In this document: positions 1 to 5,012 of the stretch, piece after piece
How positions within the stretch are numbered: the stretch's first letter is position 1
Layout: each line of letters starts with the position of its first letter
Origin: Chloroflexota bacterium
GTDB lineage: Bacteria > Chloroflexota > UBA5177 > JANWHV01
Direction of reading: 5' to 3'
DNA length: 5,012 bases
Assembly (NCBI GenBank): GCA_025450255.1
Contig: JANWHV010000266.1
Span: 1-5,012 of the forward strand
Notes under the pieces: generated by a model
Database searches by the model: none
What the model was told of the DNA's origin: nothing
What the model saw: the letters and a program-made list of their open reading frames with translations, nothing else
Position numbers and translations under genes: made by a program

Positions 1-1801
1 CCAGCGCGCTGATCACCGCAGTGGCGAACGACGTGCCGGCCCACGATGCATAGCCCGAGATGTGTTTATTCGCCTTTGTTGAGCCCGGCGGATATTGATA
101 GCTCTGATAAATACTGACGACGCCCCACACAGGATCATCATCAGGCCCCACGCCTATGACGCTGCCTTGAGCGCCGAATATACGAGAGGGGATTCCGCCA
201 AGAGTCGCTATGCCGTTGTTGACACCCTCGCCAGTAAAGGCATTATTGGAGTATGGAGCGACCTTGCACCGGTAACGTCCATTGGTTGCATGTCGCGGCG
301 CGCTGCCTACCGCGGCGACGCTAAGCACGTTTGGCCATCGTGCCGGAATGCCGGGGCCGTCGCGTCTGCCCTTATCGGAGTCGTTTCCAGCCGCGGCGAC
401 GAAATAGACCCTGCGTGTCGTAGCCAGATGCTGGATACGCTCATACAGCATTCTTACCTTGTTTTGCGATTCGCTGTCCTTTGCCGCCTTCACCGTCAGG
501 CTCAGGTTGACGACTACCGGAATGTCGTTCAGTTGTCGTTCCAGTTTCGCGAGGCCGGTGAGTAGGCTATCGATAAATGACGCGCCGCTATTATTCAGGA
601 CACGAACGACCTGTACGCTGCTATTGGGCGCGATTCCATGAATAAGGCTGGCGATGAACAGGCCATGATCTTCGATATTTTCTCGTGTCTTCTTCCCTTC
701 GTCTACTGAGGCGGCATACGGATAGCACTCAGTCTCCACGGTTTGTAGATCGCCGAGAAGCTTCTGAGTAGTCCTACCATTATCAATCGATATCCAACTC
801 TTGCGCGGCGGCACCATGTTATCGTATAGCGATCCATGAACAGGGCAGGTATCGAATATCCAGATCCTGCTATCCGGCAGGAGCACCGACGTCACAGTGT
901 TTGCTATACGCTTTTTGATTGTCCTGTGTTCCGCCCGAATGTACGGGGAGCTTTTCGACATCGTAGGGAACACATATTTACGCGAGTCGAGGGCTTTTTG
1001 AGGTGATCCGTCGGGGCCGCCCACGATATATCCGTCGGCGTTCATCTGCGGCGTGCCAAAAGCCGGCGTAGGTCGTCCTACCGCCGCGGCCGCGGCCGCC
1101 CAGTTAGAATGAATGGCCCGAATCGTACCAGAATTGGTGTCGCCTGGAGTTATCCCAGATACATTCCTCCCTATCAGACTTTGCAGAGCATCGATAGTAG
1201 GTTGGGTCCGCATGATAAGATCTGATTCGCTTGCCGTAGCCTCGTCGCCAAATATAAGTTGCAAGCGCACGATCCCATTTGCGGGCGGCGGATCCGGCGC
1301 TGCCTCGACCGGCTTATGACGCATATCGTTGAATGTAATATCCCCCAGGGGATTTAGCTGAATATTCGACGGACTGGCCTGCTGTTGACCGTGATGCGCG
1401 TTGAGCGCTTGTCCGAGGATCTCCATTACGCTCGTGCCCTTCCCAATCAGGGCTGAAAAGAGTGGCTTGGGTGTCGCTGATCCGTCGCGCAGAGTCTTGC
1501 AGCCGTATAGATCGAGCTGTGTCTCCAGCATCGTGGTAAAATCGCGCAGTGTCGTGCTGGCGGGATTGTTGGGGCCTGTTTCTTTATTCAGGCTGGGCAC
1601 GTATAGGGAGACCAGTAACTCACTGGGCGCGAATTGAAGTTCCGGCCACGGCGCCGGGCTGATTTTCGCTTCGCTTGGCGCCACGTGCGAGAGGGTGCGC
1701 GCCAGCGGTGTCGCGCCTAAAGCAAGTCCCGTGATCGCGGCGCCCTGGCCGAGGAAACGACGACGGGTTACACCCTGTTGGGTAGGATCTTGCTTGCTCA
1801 T
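1..1801 (-). CDS. Tat-signal subtilisin-like serine protease (peptidase S8), 3' end cut off by window edge
   Basis: I translated this frame by hand: 600 codons from the ATG at 1799-1801 with no stop, so the gene is partial and its C-terminus lies outside. It begins with a twin-arginine signal (TRRRFLG, residues 12-18). All S8 catalytic motifs follow in the family order: Asp317 in WIFDTCP, His379 in EDHGLFIAS, the oxyanion Asn473 in VAAAGND, and Ser591 in GTSFATA. VVVNLSL (about 429-435) matches the strand usually seen before the Asn motif. Residues about 48-290 are not assigned; FAPSELLVSL near 57-66 resembles the opening strand of some subtilase propeptides. Departures from the classic family are a Cys after DT in the Asp motif, no second His in the HG motif, Ala instead of Pro after GTSFAT, and 118 residues between Asn and Ser (66 in subtilisin BPN'). 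The expected role is an exported endopeptidase. It lies 23 bases downstream of the CHAT gene on the same strand. The family call is secure; substrate is unknown. Confidence 0.93.
   Translation of the reverse strand, partial: MSKQDPTQQGVTRRRFLGQGAAITGLALGATPLARTLSHVAPSEAKISPAPWPELQFAPSELLVSLYVPSLNKETGPNNPASTTLRDFTTMLETQLDLYGCKTLRDGSATPKPLFSALIGKGTSVMEILGQALNAHHGQQQASPSNIQLNPLGDITFNDMRHKPVEAAPDPPPANGIVRLQLIFGDEATASESDLIMRTQPTIDALQSLIGRNVSGITPGDTNSGTIRAIHSNWAAAAAAVGRPTPAFGTPQMNADGYIVGGPDGSPQKALDSRKYVFPTMSKSSPYIRAEHRTIKKRIANTVTSVLLPDSRIWIFDTCPVHGSLYDNMVPPRKSWISIDNGRTTQKLLGDLQTVETECYPYAASVDEGKKTRENIEDHGLFIASLIHGIAPNSSVQVVRVLNNSGASFIDSLLTGLAKLERQLNDIPVVVNLSLTVKAAKDSESQNKVRMLYERIQHLATTRRVYFVAAAGNDSDKGRRDGPGIPARWPNVLSVAAVGSAPRHATNGRYRCKVAPYSNNAFTGEGVNNGIATLGGIPSRIFGAQGSVIGVGPDDDPVWGVVSIYQSYQYPPGSTKANKHISGYASWAGTSFATAVISAL
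1694..1801 (-). other. Twin-arginine (Tat) signal region of the subtilase
   Basis: Residues 1-36 have the Tat layout: a polar N-region, then T-R-R-R-F-L-G at 12-18, matching the S/T-R-R-x-F-L-K consensus except for the last position. A mildly hydrophobic stretch rich in Ala, Gly and Leu follows (about 18-34). No clear AxA cleavage site stands out; SEA ending at residue 45 is one candidate. Tat substrates are usually exported folded, so the protein probably acts outside the membrane, either cleaved or still anchored. The motif also supports the ATG at 1799-1801 as the true start. Confidence 0.82.
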
Positions 1802-1807
1802 GGCTCG

Positions 1808-1816
1808 CCTTCCTTT
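1808..1816 (-). promoter_or_regulatory. Strong ribosome binding site for the subtilase gene
   Basis: On the minus strand the gap between the two genes reads AAAGGAAGG followed by six bases and then ATG. This is a near-ideal Shine-Dalgarno match and spacing. It fixes the subtilase start and suggests independent, efficient initiation on a shared transcript. The 23-base gap (1802-1824) leaves no room for a terminator, and I see no hairpin in it. Confidence 0.85.
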
Positions 1817-1824
1817 CTCGATCG

Positions 1825-4800
1825 CTACGCGGTCCAAACAATCGGCCGCGAGGTTCCGACCAGCATGAACGATGCCCAGAAGTACGGATGAGTCCTGGGC
1901 ATCTGCCCGCTCGGCATGTCCCTTGTCAGAAGCGACACTTGGGCGTGCCGCAGCGCCTCATCCTTTGCCTGGCCCGCGGCAAGCCCGCCATAGAGCGCTT
2001 CCATAAGCCGCGCGGTATTCTGATCCTCGACTCGCCAGAGACTCAGGATCAGGGCATCAGCGCCCGCATACAGGAGGGCGCGGCTGAGGCCGACGAGATC
2101 GTCTCCGCCACCCAGGTCACCACGCCCGCTCTCGCATGCGCTGAGCGTGACCAGCTCGCAGTGCAACCGCATCTCGACAATCTCGGCCGCGCTCAGCCGC
2201 CCATCAGCCATCTCCACAAACGAGAAACGCGCGTCGCGCGGATGCAAGGCGCCATGCGTCGCGAGATGAAGCACGGAAGTCGCCTCAATCCGGTCGCGGA
2301 GCGCCTCGCGCGTCGCGTCGCCGTCAAGCAGTACATGCCCTCCGATGTGCTTGAAGATCAGGGCTATTTCCTCGGCAACATAGGGAAGCCGCCCGCCCTG
2401 GGTGTTGCCCACGAGTAGGGCGGCGCCTGGCGCACGATGTCGTGCCGAGGAGTTTGCGCGGTTTGCCGCGCGACGATGGAGTGCTGCCAGGACGCTGCCC
2501 GACGGCACTACCGAGACAGGCAGCCGCTCGATCACATAGTGCTCGCCGTCGTGCAGTGCCTGGAACGGCAGATGGTGCAGCGGACCGTATGGTGCGACGG
2601 TCAGGCGGGCCGCTCGTTCGACGCGGCCGCCAATAGGGGCCAGTACAGCCTGCCATAGGCGTCGCAGCAGGCGGCGCGCGCGATCCTCCAGCCGTTGAAG
2701 TCGGCCGCGGTTGTCTCGATCGTCGTCCAATAAGGACGCCGTCTCCAGGTTAAGGTGCAACAGGCGAATGTCACGGCAGATTGCGGACCACACACCTGCC
2801 ACGAGCGTGCTGGTCGCCCCCTCGTCGTCCACCACCAATATCATCAGGTCATCATCCACGGCATAGTAGCTCACGAACAGATGATCCGGCTGCAGGTAGG
2901 GCCGCGGGTCCAGCGTGCGTACCCCACGCAATGTCGCCCCATCGTGATAAGCCGGATTCCGCATCTCTATCCGCTCGATTAACGCGCGCATCTGCTCCTC
3001 GCACGTGCGCAGATCTCCTGATGTCTCCTCATACTCCTGGCTGGGTAGGAGCGAGGAGGCACGTTCGCTTACCCGGACGCGGAGCGTGGCGAGAAGGAGC
3101 TGATAGCGCTCTCGAGCGGCACGCAGTTCGGCCAGCAGGCGCTCGCCCACGGCGTCTAGCCCGTGCGGGCGGGGATCGATTGCACGGTCAAGATGGTCCA
3201 GGAGCGCGCGGGACTTGGCGCGCTCGACCAGGTCGAAGAGATCATTGAAACTATGGCGCGCGATCGCCAGGCGAATAGCCTCGCGATAGATGATCTTGGG
3301 ATCGGCGGCAAGAAAGTCACGGCGCAAATCTAGCGGCATATATTGCTGCATCTCTTCGAGCACGCCGATCGCCGCTGTGTAGGAAGATGCCGCCGCCGCG
3401 GCATCGCCGTTTGCGGCGCACAGCTCGCCCATCAATGCGTGGGCCGAAACCACCAACCCGGGAAGCCCCAGCCCCAGCGCGCTCCGTAACGCTTGCCGCG
3501 CAAGATCCCGCGCTTCGAGCGTACGGCCCTGTGTGCGTGCTTGCAGTAGCAGCGCTTGTGCCGCCTCCACCGGAAGCCGTGCCTCCTGGAAAGTGTGTAG
3601 CGCGGACCGCGCGGCCACCTCGGCGTCGTGCATCGCCTCGACAGTGCCGAGCATCAGCAGCGCCTGTCCGCGTCCAAGAGCGGCGCGCGCCCGCCAGACT
3701 GGCAGGCCGGCGCGCGCCAGTCGGCTATCCCGCGCCGACAGCATGGCAAGCGACTGTACTGGTTGATTGAGAAGCCGCAACGCTTCAGCCTGATGCATGC
3801 TGGCAAGTGCGTGGTCAAGCACCTGATTGTGCCGATCCAGTACCGCAATATAAGCCGGCGCAAGCTCTTGCACGCGTTCTGGCATCCCAGTTGCCAGATA
3901 ACATTCCAGCACCTCACAGCCCACGCGCGCCGCGTCAACCGGCATCAGTAAGGTTTCCCAAAGTACCTGCGCGGTGTCTAGAGCACGGAGCGCTGGGCCA
4001 TAGCGACCTTGAAAGAGCGCTACGTACCCAATCAACCAGTTGACGTTCGCTAGCTGGAGCTGCCGTCCGCGTGCCACGTACCGTATGCGTGCCTTCTCGA
4101 GCGCCTGCGATGCTTCATGTAGGCGCCCGAGGCGATGCAAGGTCATGGCGCGATTGTCCTGCGCCATCTCCAGCAGCTCATCACTACCCGCGACGTCGAT
4201 CTCAGCGCAGGTGGTAATCACCTCTTCCCAGCGCCGTAGCGCGTCCTCGCGCTGGCCGAGGAGGTCGTATACGAACGCAATGTTGAGGTCCAGGCGCGCA
4301 AGCCGAAGCCGATCGCGCTGCCGTTCCAGGATCGATCGCGCGTCCATCGCCGCGGCGAGCGCCTCCTGCAACTGCCCCAGTACCATAAGCGCCCCCATCC
4401 GGCTGATACGCGTGCGCGCCCAGCCTCCCTCATCGCCACAGTGCTTGAACAAGATCCCGGCTCGCTCGCAAAGCTGGAGCGCGAAACGTGGCTCGCCCAG
4501 CAGCCGAATACCATCGGCGCGCGCCATCGTCCCAAGCGCAATCGTCCTCGCATCCGCCGTGAGATAGCCGACCAGAACGATTGTGCGACCGAGCCGCAGA
4601 GATATATGGGGGTCGATCACCCAATGGCGATCGGCCTCCTGTTTTAGGCGCTCCACCATCAGGTCGCGCAGAATAGGTTGGCCGCCAAGCGCTGCTCTGG
4701 CCGACCGGAGAGCCGCACGGTACCGTGTAGTTGCCTGCCCGCTCGCCACAACCAGGCGTACAAAATCATCGACGGACACGTCAGGCATGACCGTTGTCAT
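1825..4800 (-). CDS. TPR-CHAT protein, caspase-like cysteine protease
   Basis: From the ATG at 4798-4800 the product is 991 residues, ending at TAG 1825-1827. The N-terminal half is helical and repetitive, with TPR-like pairs recognisable near residues 134-157, 168-193, 214-241 and 254-276 and degenerate repeats continuing to about 510. A linker containing LVERAKSRALLDHL (about 524-537) is typical of TPR-CHAT proteins, and a charged helical stretch follows (about 555-616). The CHAT domain (Caspase HetF Associated with TPRs, about 640-986) carries YGPLHHLPFQAL at 738, the catalytic His849 in LHLATHG and Cys889 in TLSACESG, 40 residues apart. The dyad is intact, so an active protease is likely. 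No signal peptide or membrane segment is apparent, so it is probably cytoplasmic. In known relatives (HetF, the Csx29 subunit of Craspase) the TPR part binds a partner that controls the protease; the partner here is not visible. The frame stays open upstream to a GTG at 4945-4947, giving 1040 residues. I prefer the ATG because the extra 49 residues look unstructured and the GTG lacks a binding site. Confidence 0.93.
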   Translation of the reverse strand: MTTVMPDVSVDDFVRLVVASGQATTRYRAALRSARAALGGQPILRDLMVERLKQEADRHWVIDPHISLRLGRTIVLVGYLTADARTIALGTMARADGIRLLGEPRFALQLCERAGILFKHCGDEGGWARTRISRMGALMVLGQLQEALAAAMDARSILERQRDRLRLARLDLNIAFVYDLLGQREDALRRWEEVITTCAEIDVAGSDELLEMAQDNRAMTLHRLGRLHEASQALEKARIRYVARGRQLQLANVNWLIGYVALFQGRYGPALRALDTAQVLWETLLMPVDAARVGCEVLECYLATGMPERVQELAPAYIAVLDRHNQVLDHALASMHQAEALRLLNQPVQSLAMLSARDSRLARAGLPVWRARAALGRGQALLMLGTVEAMHDAEVAARSALHTFQEARLPVEAAQALLLQARTQGRTLEARDLARQALRSALGLGLPGLVVSAHALMGELCAANGDAAAAASSYTAAIGVLEEMQQYMPLDLRRDFLAADPKIIYREAIRLAIARHSFNDLFDLVERAKSRALLDHLDRAIDPRPHGLDAVGERLLAELRAARERYQLLLATLRVRVSERASSLLPSQEYEETSGDLRTCEEQMRALIERIEMRNPAYHDGATLRGVRTLDPRPYLQPDHLFVSYYAVDDDLMILVVDDEGATSTLVAGVWSAICRDIRLLHLNLETASLLDDDRDNRGRLQRLEDRARRLLRRLWQAVLAPIGGRVERAARLTVAPYGPLHHLPFQALHDGEHYVIERLPVSVVPSGSVLAALHRRAANRANSSARHRAPGAALLVGNTQGGRLPYVAEEIALIFKHIGGHVLLDGDATREALRDRIEATSVLHLATHGALHPRDARFSFVEMADGRLSAAEIVEMRLHCELVTLSACESGRGDLGGGDDLVGLSRALLYAGADALILSLWRVEDQNTARLMEALYGGLAAGQAKDEALRHAQVSLLTRDMPSGQMPRTHPYFWASFMLVGTSRPIVWTA

Positions 4801-4808
4801 ACGCGCAG

Positions 4809-4814
4809 CCTGCC
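4809..4814 (-). promoter_or_regulatory. Weak ribosome binding site before the preferred CHAT start
   Basis: GGCAGG on the minus strand lies eight bases before the ATG at 4798-4800. It is a modest Shine-Dalgarno match. The alternatives are worse: the GTG at 4945-4947 has none, and the ATG at 4885-4887 has AAAGG only one base away. This and domain considerations favour 4800, but not decisively. Confidence 0.4.
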
Positions 4815-4863
4815 AAGCACCCGCGGGATCCCTATTCTGGGCGCCGTCGAACGGCCCGCCTGT

Positions 4864-4897
4864 GGTGACATGTACGGGCGGTGACATACCTTTGACA
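4864..4897. repeat. Clustered TGACA direct repeats upstream of the CHAT gene
   Basis: GGTGACAT occurs twice on the plus strand, at 4864-4871 and 4880-4887, exactly 16 bases apart. A third TGACA lies at 4893-4897. On the minus strand this reads TGTCA three times, 63-100 bases before the preferred CHAT start. Such spacing could be an operator for a regulator binding direct repeats. It may also be chance, particularly if the region is coding. Confidence 0.3.
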
Positions 4898-4946
4898 CGT
4901 CCAATGTCGGCCGCGGCCCCACGCGCACCATAGGTCCACCAAGCCA

Positions 4947-4998
4947 CTATGAATGAATCAGACGTCGACGCCGCTGCTAACGACGACGCTATGAATCA
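4947..4998. repeat. Imperfect direct repeat CTATGAAT(GAAT)CA
   Basis: The plus strand carries CTATGAATGAATCA at 4947-4960 and CTATGAATCA at 4989-4998, differing by one GAAT unit. The copies start 42 bases apart and flank a GACGTCGACG stretch. They lie just above the GTG alternative start. Function unknown; this could be regulatory sequence or chance similarity. Confidence 0.25.
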
Positions 4999-5012
4999 AA
5001 CGGCGAGAGATA

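Larger units (their letters stand above)
4801..5012. other. Upstream segment: possible CHAT leader or N-terminal extension, and ends of upstream reading frames
   Basis: On the minus strand the CHAT frame stays open from 4800 back to a stop at 4996-4998, with possible starts at GTG 4945-4947 and ATG 4885-4887. The encoded extension is rich in Gly, Ala and Pro, with no recognisable domain. The other two minus frames enter from beyond the window and stop at 4989-4991 (TAG) and 4958-4960 (TGA). Either could be the last few codons of an upstream gene, but 7-17 codons are too few to identify it. I found no convincing -35/-10 pair. If the CHAT start is 4800 and an upstream gene ends at 4958, about 157 bases are intergenic and could hold a promoter. 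Confidence 0.5.

Noticed and set aside
95..565. 156-residue plus-strand frame
   Set aside because: It lies antisense to the subtilase catalytic domain, which carries clear family motifs. It has no binding site or recognisable domain.
1081..1100. GC-rich alternating tract CCGCCGCGGCCGCGGCCGCC
   Set aside because: It encodes a six-alanine run inside the subtilase frame; no evidence of a separate structural or regulatory role.
1802..1824. Possible terminator between the two genes
   Set aside because: The gap is 23 bases, is mostly ribosome binding site, and has no hairpin with a T-run.
1620..1841. 73-residue minus-strand frame bridging the two genes
   Set aside because: It overlaps the end of the CHAT gene and the subtilase start in another frame. 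The overlapping subtilase frame has a Tat motif, a strong binding site and catalytic residues, so this is a shadow.
1888..2418. 176-residue plus-strand frame
   Set aside because: Antisense to the CHAT catalytic region; GC-rich coding DNA commonly leaves such open frames on the opposite strand.
4040..4567. 175-residue plus-strand frame rich in Ser and Arg
   Set aside because: Antisense to the TPR region. Its biased, low-complexity composition is typical of an antisense shadow.
1825..4800. Link to a CRISPR type III-E (Craspase) system
   Set aside because: TPR-CHAT architecture alone recalls Csx29, but the window has no repeat array or Cas gene, and most TPR-CHAT proteins are unrelated to CRISPR.

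Overview
The window holds two bacterial genes, both on the minus strand and read in the same direction. A complete TPR-CHAT protease gene (about 4800 down to 1825) comes first. A subtilisin-like (peptidase S8) gene with a twin-arginine export signal follows 23 bases later (1801 down to base 1) and runs off the window edge just past its catalytic serine. The tight spacing, shared strand and strong ribosome binding site in the gap suggest one operon.

Layout: 4801-5012 is a short upstream segment. It contains an optional in-frame extension of the CHAT gene back to a GTG at 4947, a cluster of TGACA repeats, and the tails of minus-strand reading frames that enter from outside. 1825-4800 encodes the TPR-CHAT protein: helical repeats in the N-terminal half, a charged helical linker, and a C-terminal caspase-like domain with an intact His/Cys dyad. 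1-1801 encodes the subtilase: Tat signal, about 250 residues of unassigned sequence, then a catalytic domain with Asp, His, Asn and Ser all in order. I see no tRNA, rRNA, CRISPR array, insertion sequence or terminator.

How the genes may work together: the TPR-CHAT protein has the shape of a regulated cytoplasmic protease whose TPR superhelix senses a partner. The subtilase looks like a secreted or envelope protease. A pair of proteases of two unrelated clans in one operon suggests a cascade, a conflict or stress response, or a regulated proteolysis module. That link is inference; nothing in the window shows what activates either enzyme or what they cut.

Organism: a GC-rich bacterium. The CHAT gene is near 63% GC in a row I counted, and the middle of the subtilase gene is nearer 50%. 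Large TPR-CHAT proteins beside S8 peptidases would fit filamentous Chloroflexota, but also cyanobacteria, myxobacteria or actinobacteria, so the phylum is a low-confidence guess.
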